Assembly: GCA_045579055.1 (NCBI GenBank)
Contig: JAZNLK010000025.1
Span: forward strand, 1-40,160
DNA length: 40,160 nucleotides
Reading direction: 5' to 3'
DNA from: SIG440 sp045579055
GTDB taxonomy: Bacteria; Bacillota; Clostridia; Monoglobales; Monoglobaceae
Part shown: positions 18,929-26,305 of the stretch, piece after piece
Numbering within the stretch: position 1 is the first letter of the stretch
Layout: each line of letters begins with the position of its first letter
The notes under the pieces: model-generated
Database searches by the model: none
What the model was told of the DNA's origin: nothing
The model's input: only the letters and a program-made list of their open reading frames with translations
Position numbers and translations under genes: made by a program

Positions 18929-20428
18929 ATGAAAAAAGTAATTAGTTTGGTTCTTTGTACGATTATGATTGTAAGTCTTTTTGCAATCAACACTAGTGCA
19001 GCTGTTCCGATGCAGAAGAAGTATACCGAAAACAAAATTGTTGACAATGATGGTGATAACAAAGATTTTGGCAATGCTGCGATTTTATCACCTTCAACAG
19101 CAAAAGCTACAACAATTACAGAAGGAACAAACAAGGTTTATGAACTTGCTTTCCATAGTAAGGGTGCATATGACGGCGCAGGTAAATATTATGTTATGTG
19201 TCAATACCGAGACCCTAACAGCAATTGGTACAGTGATGACTGTGCATTCTATCTTGATGTTAAGCCGGTAAACAACACATCAGGTATCATTCTGTCAATT
19301 CAGGGTAAAAACAACTCAACAGGTATCGGCGCAATTCTCCATTTCTTCCCCTCAAACTTTACTGAGGATGAATGGACAACAGTAAAGGTTCTTGTTGAAG
19401 CCGGTGAGGTTACTGTCTACACCAAAGCTCAGGGAGATCCTGATTCAGCATTCAAAAAGCTGATGATTAACCGTGACTATAAGTATGACGGAAACAGTAC
19501 AATTTCAGAGGGTACATCTTTCTATGGTCTTGATTCAAGATATATGGATATGACAAAGGTTGACTATGACAACTTTATGTCAGCAAAATATCTGATTGAC
19601 AATGTTAAGAACTACCGGTTTGACGATTGGGCACAATTTGGTAGGAACTTTGTTTATACAGATGATATTGAAATTGTTGTTGACACAGAAGCAGTAGGTG
19701 CAACGGGTCTTGAATATAAGTTTGCAGCAGCACATGATACTTCTGCAACAACACGTTCAATCGTTTTTGACGCAGTAAAGACAGGCGGTGACAGACCTAT
19801 AAGCATTGTTTATGCTCCCAAAAATGGTGGCAGCACCTTTGCCTTCAATATCTGGAATGCAACTCAGGATGTGAAGTACACATATAAGGTTGATTACGTT
19901 CAGGGGTCACTCACAGGTATCAGTAGAAAGGCTGAAGGTTCAGACACATGGGAAGCTCTTACTGAAGGTACAGATTATTCCAAGGGAAGCATTTACGGTG
20001 CATGGCAGTACCTGAAGTTTGGTTACTTGGGAACATATTATGCTGATAAAAATGACCAAGCTCATCTTGCTGAATACTGCGGTCCTAACCCTGCTCTTGA
20101 TGACATCAACACAAGATGGACATTCAGTAACTTCCAGATTACAGGCTATGAACCTGCAATTTCTGCAATCAGAAGCGAAACAGCGACAGGTCACAAGTAC
20201 ACAGTAAGTGCAGTTGCACAGAGTGCTGACTATGCTGTTATGATTGCGGTTTATGATGGCGAAACCTTTGCAGGTGCAGGGGTTGCAAACTTCAATCACG
20301 AAGGCGTTGCTGAAGTAAACGTTGATCATGCTGTGGCAAATCCCACATTCAAGGCGTTTATCTGGAACACAGCAGACGAATCTGCTCCCATGATGGCTCC
20401 TATTGATATTACAACCTGGGTTGAATAA
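18929..20428 (+). CDS. Secreted two-domain lectin-like protein, homologous to the N-terminus of its upstream neighbour
   Basis: The product has about 499 residues. ATG 18929 follows AGAAAGGAGAAATTTTT and starts a signal peptide (MKKVISLVLCTIMIVSLFAINTSA). The frame is open upstream but has no better start. Two beta-sandwich domains follow, about 30-225 (YLDVKPVNNTSGIILSIQ) and 240-400 (SIVFDAVKTGGDRPISIVYAP). A C-terminal module ends FKAFIWNTADESAPMMAPI. The same order and matching phrases (INPVNNTSGIGISL; TFDAVKSGGERPVNVTFAP; QDVKYTYK in both) are found in residues ~30-500 of the preceding 1768-residue protein, so one arose from the other by duplication and fusion or splitting. There is no anchor or catalytic signature. 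It is the last gene before a strong terminator. Confidence 0.87.
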   Translation: MKKVISLVLCTIMIVSLFAINTSAAVPMQKKYTENKIVDNDGDNKDFGNAAILSPSTAKATTITEGTNKVYELAFHSKGAYDGAGKYYVMCQYRDPNSNWYSDDCAFYLDVKPVNNTSGIILSIQGKNNSTGIGAILHFFPSNFTEDEWTTVKVLVEAGEVTVYTKAQGDPDSAFKKLMINRDYKYDGNSTISEGTSFYGLDSRYMDMTKVDYDNFMSAKYLIDNVKNYRFDDWAQFGRNFVYTDDIEIVVDTEAVGATGLEYKFAAAHDTSATTRSIVFDAVKTGGDRPISIVYAPKNGGSTFAFNIWNATQDVKYTYKVDYVQGSLTGISRKAEGSDTWEALTEGTDYSKGSIYGAWQYLKFGYLGTYYADKNDQAHLAEYCGPNPALDDINTRWTFSNFQITGYEPAISAIRSETATGHKYTVSAVAQSADYAVMIAVYDGETFAGAGVANFNHEGVAEVNVDHAVANPTFKAFIWNTADESAPMMAPIDITTWVE

Positions 20429-20467
20429 GCAATAGTTTCAGGGGATTATTTTGTAGGAATATTTACG

Positions 20468-20515
20468 AAAAGCATAGCACTTTCTGCCTTACGGTAGAAA
20501 GTGTTATGCTTTTGT
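20468..20515 (+). terminator. Intrinsic terminator of the exported-protein locus
   Basis: AAAAGCATAGCACTTTCTGCC pairs with GGTAGAAAGTGTTATGCTTTT around a 4-base TTAC loop with few mismatches, and ends in TTTTG. It lies 40 bases after the last stop of the locus. Confidence 0.85.
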
Positions 20516-20588
20516 TAATGTCTTTAGACAGTTGAGAGTGTGTAATGCTCGAAACAGACAACCACTTACTGTTGGATGATGGTTATGA

Positions 20589-20702
20589 TTCTACTTCTAC
20601 TTTGACTTTATAGACTTGATAGAAGCGTTATACGATAAGTATTCGAATGTCAAGATGGAATTAATGGGATTCCCGGAAAACTGGAAAGATATTCTAAAAT
20701 AG
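20589..20702 (+). pseudogene. Remnant of the C-terminus of an Abi-type (abortive infection) protein
   Basis: A 37-codon open stretch without a start follows a TGA at 20586 and ends at TAG 20700-20702. It reads FIDLIEALYDKYSNVKMELM followed by GFPENWKDILK. The LxxKYxNVxxxxMGFPxNW ending is like that of the Abi_2 (AbiD/AbiF) family as I remember it. No upstream frame continues it, so it is a decayed fragment. Identity is uncertain. Confidence 0.45.
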
Positions 20703-21097
20703 CAAGACTGATGTTAAGTGAAAAATCTATTCAGTGAGCTTCTCTTGGCTCTAATCAAGAAAGTTAACAGCGAGCGTCAGGTGATGCAGAATGCGATAGT
20801 AACGAAGGTAAGTGTATCCTCTTTTGTTGTATTATGAAGATATAGATATATCAAAATATATGGATGAGACTACAGCTCTTGTCCTATTTTTTTGTCTAAA
20901 ATTAAAGATAATGGGTGATGACGAAGTGAAACGGCTTAACTTTCCTTATGTCGAGAAAGTCCTACGCCACCCCTCGGCTCCACCAAAAAAAATATTTTTC
21001 ATTGTTGAAAAATATCTTTTTTTAGATAAATTCATCTCTCGGTGAGCAAATTTGTTGCAATCCTCAATGATTTTTTGTCTGATAACCATTGGGTTGT
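20703..21097. other. Gene-poor gap before nadA
   Basis: About 395 bases. A short open stretch after the Abi-like remnant (LFSELLLALIKKVNSERQ, near 20728-20790) has no start or match and may be more debris. A 77-codon ORF at 20812-21045 has no convincing ribosome site and low-complexity composition. The right end holds the AT-rich hairpin at 20984-21023. Confidence 0.5.
20984..21023 (-). terminator. AT-rich hairpin, possible terminator downstream of nadA
   Basis: An A-run plus ATATTTTTCA pairs with TGAAAAATATCTTTTTT around a short loop. With A-runs on one side and T-runs on the other it could stop transcription in either direction. It lies about 75 bases after the nadA stop. Confidence 0.45.
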
Positions 21098-22009
21098 TTA
21101 TCCCAGCATACGGTCAATGCAGAGCTTTGACTTTTCCATTGTTTCGGTATCGAGAACAATTTCTTCTCCTGCTGTGCCTTTGACGCAGTTCAGAACGTCC
21201 ACCAATGTGGTCAACCGCATATCCTTGCAGACGCAGTTCTTTGAAAGAGGGTAAAATTTCTTTTCGGGATGCTCAAACTGAAGGTGCTGAACAATGCTGT
21301 TGTCTGTTCCGATAATGAACTGCTTTGCATTGCTTTCGGCAACATATTTCATAATTCCCGTTGTGCTTCCTGCGTAATCTGCCTTTTCGGTTACTTCCTT
21401 CAGACATTCGGGGTGGACAAGAAGAAGGGCTTCGGGGTGCTTTGCCCTTGCTGTGTCAACTTCTTCCGGAGTAATCTGCATATGAACGGGGCATCCGCCC
21501 TGTATAAAATGAAAGTTTTTTTCGGGAAGCTGCTTTTCAAGCCACGAGCCAAGATTGCAGTCGGGAATGAACAATATATCCTTTTGGGGCATTCTTGCCA
21601 CAACTTCAAGAGCCGATGCGGAGGTGACACAAACATCACATTCGGTTTTAAGCTCCGAGGTGGTGTTTATATATGCTACAACAGCACATTCCGGGTGCTG
21701 TTTTTTTATTTCACGAAGTTCGTTCACAGTCAGCTGTTCCGCCATGGGACAGCCTGCATCAGGGTGGGAAAGAATAACCCGTTTTTGGGGGGAAAGAATC
21801 TTTGCGGTTTCAGCCATAAAGCGAACACCGCACATCAGAAGGGTCTTTTGAGGGGCTTTTGCCGCCAGCTTGCTGAGGGCAAAGGAATCTCCCACATAGT
21901 CCGCAACTTCAATTATATCTTGAGTCTGATACGCATGGGCAAGTATGCAGACGTCATTTTCCTTTTTCAGTTTTATTATCTCGCTTTGTAAATCCTTTGT
22001 GTTAAACAT
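21098..22009 (-). CDS. nadA: Quinolinate synthase NadA
   Basis: The product has 303 residues, the normal length for the short bacterial form. NadA condenses iminoaspartate (from NadB) with dihydroxyacetone phosphate to give quinolinate, using a [4Fe-4S] cluster in the cytoplasm. Family marks seen: ILAHAYQ and VADYVGDSFALS near the N-terminus, FMAETAKIL, AGCPMAEQL (Cys ~87), GGCPVHMQI and CVCKDMRL, which supply the three cluster cysteines, and VHPEC with ADYAGSTTGI for substrate binding. The ATG follows an ACGGAGGAC ribosome site. The gene diverges from nadB-nadC-niaR and shares its control region, so it is most likely under the same niacin-responsive repressor. Confidence 0.97.
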   Translation of the reverse strand: MFNTKDLQSEIIKLKKENDVCILAHAYQTQDIIEVADYVGDSFALSKLAAKAPQKTLLMCGVRFMAETAKILSPQKRVILSHPDAGCPMAEQLTVNELREIKKQHPECAVVAYINTTSELKTECDVCVTSASALEVVARMPQKDILFIPDCNLGSWLEKQLPEKNFHFIQGGCPVHMQITPEEVDTARAKHPEALLLVHPECLKEVTEKADYAGSTTGIMKYVAESNAKQFIIGTDNSIVQHLQFEHPEKKFYPLSKNCVCKDMRLTTLVDVLNCVKGTAGEEIVLDTETMEKSKLCIDRMLG

Positions 22010-22034
22010 AAAAAAGTCCTCCGTATTTTACCTT

Positions 22035-22063
22035 AGTATATATTAAATCCGACAAAAAGTCAA
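22035..22063 (-). promoter_or_regulatory. nadA promoter
   Basis: On the minus strand TTGACT (22063-22058) and TATACT (22040-22035) are 17 bases apart, close to consensus, and about 25 bases upstream of the nadA start codon. Confidence 0.75.
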
Positions 22064-22067
22064 CAAA

Positions 22068-22107
22068 GTTTACACAAAAGTTTACACCTGTATTGCAATG
22101 TGTCAAC
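22068..22107. promoter_or_regulatory. Candidate NiaR operator in the nadA/nadB divergent region
   Basis: GTTTACAC occurs at 22068-22075 and again at 22080-22087, and an inverted near-copy GTGTCAAC is at 22100-22107. The third copy lies in the spacer of the nadB promoter, and the first two lie just upstream of the nadA -35. NiaR (YrxA) repressors are known to act on NAD genes in Firmicutes, and a niaR-like gene ends this operon. The assignment is inferred from position and symmetry. Confidence 0.5.
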
Positions 22108-22121
22108 TTTTGTGATATAAT
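22093..22121 (+). promoter_or_regulatory. nadB-nadC-niaR promoter
   Basis: TTGCAA (22093-22098) and a perfect TATAAT (22116-22121) have a 17-base spacer. The expected transcript start is about 165 bases before nadB, a long leader that holds small hairpins (a CAGG..CCTG hairpin at 22173-22188 and CAATTT/AAATTG at 22224-22260). Confidence 0.75.
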
Positions 22122-22295
22122 AACGTTGTTAGAGATGAAATAGTAAAGTAAAATGAAAGATTAATTGTAGGGCAGGGGCTTGCTCCTGACGGGGAGAAGG
22201 ATATCGGAAAGGATGTTATTCTTCAATTTTGCCTATGGCTTCGCTCAGAATGACAAATTGCATAACTTAATGACATTGAGTTTCAGGGAGGCTTT

Positions 22296-23588
22296 ATGAA
22301 AACTGACATACTTATTGCAGGCAGCGGGTGCTCGGGACTTTACTGTGCACTTCATTTGCCCAAGGAAAAGAACATAATGATTATAACAAAATCCGACACC
22401 AAGCGGAGCGATTCCTATCTTGCTCAGGGCGGAATATGCGTAATGCGTGATGAAGAGGATTTTGAGTCCTTTTTTGAAGACACTATGAAGGCGGGTCATT
22501 ACGAAAACGACCGTGAAAGTGTTTCGATTATGATTCGCTCGTCACAGGATGTGATTGATGACCTGGTGGCTTACGGTGTTGAGTTTTCACGCAATGAGGA
22601 CGGCTCCTTCAATTATACAAAGGAGGGTGCACATTCCCGAAACAGAATTCTGTTCCACAAGGACATAACCGGCAAGGAAATTACCTCAAAGCTTATGAAA
22701 AAGGTGAAGGAACAACCCAATATAACCATTCTTGAACACACAACCCTTCTGGACATAATCCAGAAGGACGGCATATGCGTTGGTGCGGTTATTGCCGGGG
22801 AGGACGGAGAAATCGATACTGTTGAAGCGGAGTATACCGTTCTTGCCTGCGGCGGTCTGGGCGGTCTTTACAAGCACTCCACCAACTTCCGTCACCTGAC
22901 CGGGGATGCGGTTGCCATTGCCGCAAAGCACGGCGTTGAGCTGAAAAATATGAATTACGTCCAGATTCATCCCACCACCTTTTATTCCGAGGAAGGGGAA
23001 GGCAGGAGCTTTTTGATTTCGGAATCTGTCAGAGGCGAGGGTGCAAAGCTTTATAACAAGGATATGGAACAGTTTGTGAATGAGCTTCTTCCCAGAGATG
23101 TGGTGACAAAAGCCATTGAACAGCAGATGAAGGAGGATGATTCCGAGTTCGTCTGGGAAGACCTGCGGACAATTCCCCGTGACGAGCTTATGGAGCATTT
23201 CCCCAATATTGTTCAGTATTGCAAGGACAATAACTATGATGTCACAAAGGAATGTATTCCAGTGGTGCCTGCCCAGCATTATTTTATGGGCGGAATAAAG
23301 GTTGATTATGACAGCAAGACCACTATGGACGGACTTTATGCCATTGGCGAAACTGCCTGTAACGGTGTTCACGGACGGAACAGACTTGCAAGCAATTCAC
23401 TTCTTGAAAGTCTGGTTTTTGCCAAACGTGCGGCAAAGCATATGACAGCGAATCCAAAGGTGAGCGACGGACTGCCGGAAATTGATCTTTCGGTGTATGC
23501 TGACCGGAAGGCACTTGAGGAAGAATATAGGAAAACGGTACTTGATGAGATAAAGAAAGGCGAAAGAGAGGATAAGAAAAATGTTTGA
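22296..23588 (+). CDS. nadB: L-aspartate oxidase NadB
   Basis: The product has 430 residues. It oxidises L-aspartate to iminoaspartate with FAD, the first step of de novo NAD synthesis, and feeds NadA. The N-terminal dinucleotide motif GSGCSG lies at residues 9-14. SYLAQGGICV, the HKDITGKEI region, ACGGLGGLY, the IHPTTFY motif and RNRLASNSLLE are all typical of the succinate dehydrogenase/fumarate reductase flavoprotein family and of NadB in particular. It is shorter than the ~540-residue proteobacterial enzyme because the C-terminal helical domain is reduced, which is common in Firmicutes. AGGGAGG precedes the ATG. The last 8 bases overlap nadC, implying translational coupling. Confidence 0.96.
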   Translation: MKTDILIAGSGCSGLYCALHLPKEKNIMIITKSDTKRSDSYLAQGGICVMRDEEDFESFFEDTMKAGHYENDRESVSIMIRSSQDVIDDLVAYGVEFSRNEDGSFNYTKEGAHSRNRILFHKDITGKEITSKLMKKVKEQPNITILEHTTLLDIIQKDGICVGAVIAGEDGEIDTVEAEYTVLACGGLGGLYKHSTNFRHLTGDAVAIAAKHGVELKNMNYVQIHPTTFYSEEGEGRSFLISESVRGEGAKLYNKDMEQFVNELLPRDVVTKAIEQQMKEDDSEFVWEDLRTIPRDELMEHFPNIVQYCKDNNYDVTKECIPVVPAQHYFMGGIKVDYDSKTTMDGLYAIGETACNGVHGRNRLASNSLLESLVFAKRAAKHMTANPKVSDGLPEIDLSVYADRKALEEEYRKTVLDEIKKGEREDKKNV

Positions 23589-24435
23589 TAATGCAACACT
23601 GAAACTGAAGGTTGACCCTTTGATTATGGGGGCACTTAATGAGGATATAACAAGTGAGGATGTTTCCACCAACAGCGTTATGCCGGAACCGAAGCTTGGG
23701 GAAGTTGAGCTTATTTGTAAGCAGGATGGCGTTGTTTGCGGTCTCCAGGTGTTTGAGAGGGTTTTTACCATTATTGATGAAAACACAGAGTTTGAATATT
23801 TTGCAAAGGACGGAGACGATGTGAAGAAGGGTCAGCTTATTGCGAAAATCCGTGGGGATATCCGAACCCTTCTGATTGGCGAGAGAACGGCTCTTAACTA
23901 TCTTCAGAGGATGAGCGGTGTTGCCACTTACACCCGCTCGGTTGCAAGCCTTCTTGAAGGAACAAAGACAACCCTTCTTGACACACGAAAAACCACTCCC
24001 AACAACCGTATTTTTGAGAAATACGCAGTACGTTGCGGCGGTGGCTGTAACCACAGATACAATCTTTCGGATGCTGTTATGCTGAAGGACAACCATATCG
24101 GTGCCGCAGGAAGTATCAAAAAGGCTGTGGAAATGGCAAGGGCACATATCTCCTTTGTACTCAAGGTTGAGGTTGAAGTTGAGAATATGGATATGGTCAA
24201 AGAGGCAATTGAAGCGAAGGCTGATATCATTATGCTTGACAATATGACCCACGACCAGATAAAAACAGCGATGGAATACATTGACGGCAGAGCGGAGGTT
24301 GAAGTTTCGGGGAACGTGACAAAGGAAAATATTGCTGTTCTCACAGACCTTGGGGTAGACTATATTTCCAGCGGTGCTTTGACACATTCTGCGCCAATTT
24401 TAGACCTTTCTTTGAAGAATCTGCACGCAATATAG
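23581..24435 (+). CDS. nadC: Nicotinate-nucleotide pyrophosphorylase (quinolinate phosphoribosyltransferase) NadC
   Basis: The product has 284 residues, full family length. It converts quinolinate and PRPP to nicotinate mononucleotide, CO2 and pyrophosphate. Diagnostic stretches are GERTALNYLQRMSGVAT, LLDTRKTTPNNR, CGGGCNHRYNLSDAVMLKDN, a central EVEVENMDM, LDNMTHDQ and SGNVTKENI. These are the standard substrate-binding lysine, arginine and glutamate positions of the family. It starts inside the end of nadB and ends 12 bases before the niaR start codon, so the three genes form one operon. Confidence 0.97.
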   Translation: MFDNATLKLKVDPLIMGALNEDITSEDVSTNSVMPEPKLGEVELICKQDGVVCGLQVFERVFTIIDENTEFEYFAKDGDDVKKGQLIAKIRGDIRTLLIGERTALNYLQRMSGVATYTRSVASLLEGTKTTLLDTRKTTPNNRIFEKYAVRCGGGCNHRYNLSDAVMLKDNHIGAAGSIKKAVEMARAHISFVLKVEVEVENMDMVKEAIEAKADIIMLDNMTHDQIKTAMEYIDGRAEVEVSGNVTKENIAVLTDLGVDYISSGALTHSAPILDLSLKNLHAI

Positions 24436-24447
24436 GTGGAGGTCATT

Positions 24448-24996
24448 ATGAAATGTGAAATCAGAAGACAGGAAATTCTGAATCGGCTGATTCAGGCTGA
24501 AAATCCCCTTTCAGCAAATGCTCTTTCGTCGGAATTCGGTGTCAGCCGTCAGATTATTGTGAAGGATATTGCAAAGCTGAGGGAGGAAGGCGCTGTGATT
24601 TCGGCTTTCTCCAAAGGATATGTTCTTGAAAACAAGGGCAGACCATCAAAGGTGTTCAAAAACCTTCATTCTGACGAGGATGTTGAAACGGAGCTTAATC
24701 TCATTGTTGACCTGGGCGGCACGGTTGAGGACGTTTTTGTGTATCACAAGGCATACAACAAGGTCAGTGCACCAATGAACATCCGTTCAAGGCGAGATGT
24801 GGAGAGATTTCTGAATAATATTGCCTCCGGGAAGTCCAGCCTGCTTAAAAATGTCACCTCGGGATATCATTATCACACGGTGACCGCCGACAGCTTTGAA
24901 ACACTGAAATTAATTGAGGATAAGCTGTGGGAATGTGGCTTTTTGGCGAAGCTCCGTGAGTATGAGCCTGATGAGTTGACGACCCACAAGGACTAG
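24448..24996 (+). CDS. niaR: NiaR-type transcriptional repressor of NAD biosynthesis (HTH_11 plus 3H domain)
   Basis: The product has about 182 residues. The N-terminal winged helix (residues ~5-58, with LSANALSSEFGVSRQIIVKD) is followed by a 3H domain (~78-175) with histidines in VYHKAY and GYHYHTVT. Proteins of this build sense niacin and repress NAD synthesis and niacin uptake genes in Firmicutes; the 3H domain binds a metal through its histidines. I place the start at ATG 24448 with GGTGGAGG just upstream; an in-frame GTG at 24436 lies in that ribosome site and is unlikely. Being last in the nadBC operon implies feedback control of its own transcription through the operator at ~22068-22107. 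Confidence 0.93.
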   Translation: MKCEIRRQEILNRLIQAENPLSANALSSEFGVSRQIIVKDIAKLREEGAVISAFSKGYVLENKGRPSKVFKNLHSDEDVETELNLIVDLGGTVEDVFVYHKAYNKVSAPMNIRSRRDVERFLNNIASGKSSLLKNVTSGYHYHTVTADSFETLKLIEDKLWECGFLAKLREYEPDELTTHKD

Positions 24997-25047
24997 ACTT
25001 GGTTTGAAGTGGATTGAAGGGGAAAGACCAAATAATCTAAAAAAACG

Positions 25048-25085
25048 AGATGCGAGTTCGCCCGGGAACCCGCATCTTTCTTTAT
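25048..25085. terminator. Bidirectional terminator between niaR and the amidohydrolase gene
   Basis: AGATGCG (25048-25054) pairs with CGCATCT (25071-25077), and inside it GTTC pairs with GAAC, around a GCCCGG loop. A T-rich tail follows on the + strand, and a run of seven A precedes it, which gives a T-run for minus-strand transcripts. Confidence 0.8.
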
Positions 25086-25167
25086 CGTTTTGGAAATTAT
25101 AATATTTTGTTATATTTATCTGCTACCACATCTTCAGTTCTGTTGGTGGGGAAAAAGAAAAAAGAAT

Positions 25168-25215
25168 ATTGAATAAATAATAAAGAATAAATGTGGTGGC
25201 TTTGCTATGCAAAGC
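25168..25215 (+). repeat. A-rich GCTTTGC-hairpin repeat, copy 1
   Basis: An ATTGAATAAATAATAAAG run ending AATAAAT is followed by GTGGTG and the hairpin GCTTTGC-TAT-GCAAAGC (25199-25215). Related copies occur at 27811-27870 and 36081-36125, and a half copy at 29708-29760. Confidence 0.7.
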
Positions 25216-25226
25216 TGTGATTGAAG

Positions 25227-25337
25227 TCTCTCCCTCAGCCGGCAATGCTGTTATTTGATGATGAAATCCTTGTGGATTTCTTTTTAACAGCCATTTGTTC
25301 TCGCATTTTGGGTGATAGCAAAAGACGAAGGGAGAGA
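25227..25337. repeat. Nested palindromic element with 9-bp outer arms
   Basis: TCTCTCCCT (25227-25235) matches AGGGAGAGA (25329-25337); inside, GCTGTTA (25247-25253) matches TAACAGC (25285-25291); at the centre GAAATCC-TTGT-GGATTTC (25263-25280) is a perfect hairpin. The three perfect nested arms suggest a MITE-like element or a structured RNA. Confidence 0.65.
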
Positions 25338-25358
25338 TATGCGTGTTAACGCACTTCT

Positions 25359-26267
25359 TTATGCTTTTTCCATATTCAGTTTAAGAATGTCGATTGCATT
25401 GTTGCGGACAATCTTTTTGTAGTTTTCCATGGTGAGCATTCCGTCTTGAAGCATTTTGTCCAGAAAGGCATCAAATTTGTAAGGGTGCTGATTGGTTACT
25501 CTGCAAATATCGCAACCGTACATAACTCTGTGGGAAAATTCTTCAAAGAATTTTGCCGTGTATTCCGTGTCACGCATAAGAGCAATTGAACCGCTGTCGG
25601 CAGAGGTTTCGCAGTAAAGATTGGGGTATTTGCGAAGAAGCTCCGCTATCCTTCCGTCAGTTACCTTTCCTGTGGGATATCCGCCACGATTCTCGGAGGT
25701 CACGTCTGCGGAAATTTCGCTCCAGAACAGCTGTGAATGTCCGATAATTTTGAGGTCAGGGTGCTTTTGAAGCATTTTTTCAAGTCGTGGCAGGTGAAGC
25801 TCGTCCACAATGCCGTAATATCCGTCAAAGGTGGGAGCGATATGTATAATCACGGGGAGCTCCAATTCTTCACAATGTGAAAGAAGGTTATCAACCTTGG
25901 GGTCGTCGGCATAGAGATTTGCTGTCAGCTCGCCAACGCCTTTTGCACCCAGTTCTTTGTAAGGCCGGAGCAAAATGGACAGGTCAATGTCCTTTGTGTT
26001 GTTGATTGCTCTTGGGTCAACGTATGTGAACCAGTCAAAACGGTCGGGATATTGGTCAACCATATATTTGCAACATTCGGGAGACACCGTTTCATACATA
26101 GATTCCGGCGGAACAAGGGGGAGGAGGATTCCCTTTTCGATGTTCAGGTCGTCATAGAACTTCAGAAGCTCAGGTATTGAAACCATTCTTGCTCCGTTGA
26201 CTGTGGGTGTATATTGGGGAAAGGGCACTGCGTGTGCGTGTACGTCGATTTTTTTTATTTCGTTCAT
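25359..26267 (-). CDS. Amidohydrolase family 2 metal-dependent hydrolase
   Basis: The product has 302 residues. It belongs to the TIM-barrel amidohydrolase superfamily, Amidohydro_2 group. The N-terminal metal motif is DVHAHAVPF (His 10 and His 12), further ligands are likely in VIIHIAPTFDG and IIGHSQLFW, and an aspartate is near the end in YGCDICRV. Members hydrolyse or decarboxylate small ring or carboxylate compounds; the substrate cannot be told from the sequence. A GAAGGAAA site precedes the ATG. The start is 38 bases after the stop of the small lipoprotein gene in the same direction, so the two are probably co-transcribed. A bidirectional terminator lies beyond its 3' end. Confidence 0.9.
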   Translation of the reverse strand: MNEIKKIDVHAHAVPFPQYTPTVNGARMVSIPELLKFYDDLNIEKGILLPLVPPESMYETVSPECCKYMVDQYPDRFDWFTYVDPRAINNTKDIDLSILLRPYKELGAKGVGELTANLYADDPKVDNLLSHCEELELPVIIHIAPTFDGYYGIVDELHLPRLEKMLQKHPDLKIIGHSQLFWSEISADVTSENRGGYPTGKVTDGRIAELLRKYPNLYCETSADSGSIALMRDTEYTAKFFEEFSHRVMYGCDICRVTNQHPYKFDAFLDKMLQDGMLTMENYKKIVRNNAIDILKLNMEKA

Positions 26268-26305
26268 AGGTATTTCCTTCTGCGTTTAGTGATATTTATG
26301 ATGTT

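Larger units (their letters stand above)
25086..25358. other. Repeat-filled gap downstream of the amidohydrolase gene
   Basis: No gene is seen. The stretch holds one copy of the A-rich GCTTTGC-hairpin repeat (25168-25215) and, directly after it, a nested palindrome (25227-25337). A small GCGT-GTTA-ACGC palindrome at 25341-25352 is next to the amidohydrolase stop. Confidence 0.7.

Noticed and set aside
20812..21045. 77-codon ORF before nadA
   Set aside because: No clear ribosome site, no family resemblance, and its end runs through the AT-rich hairpin.
23323..24387. 354-codon antisense ORF across nadB/nadC
   Set aside because: It lies opposite two unmistakable NAD genes, has no ribosome site and shows no recognisable domain; it is a shadow of their codon use.
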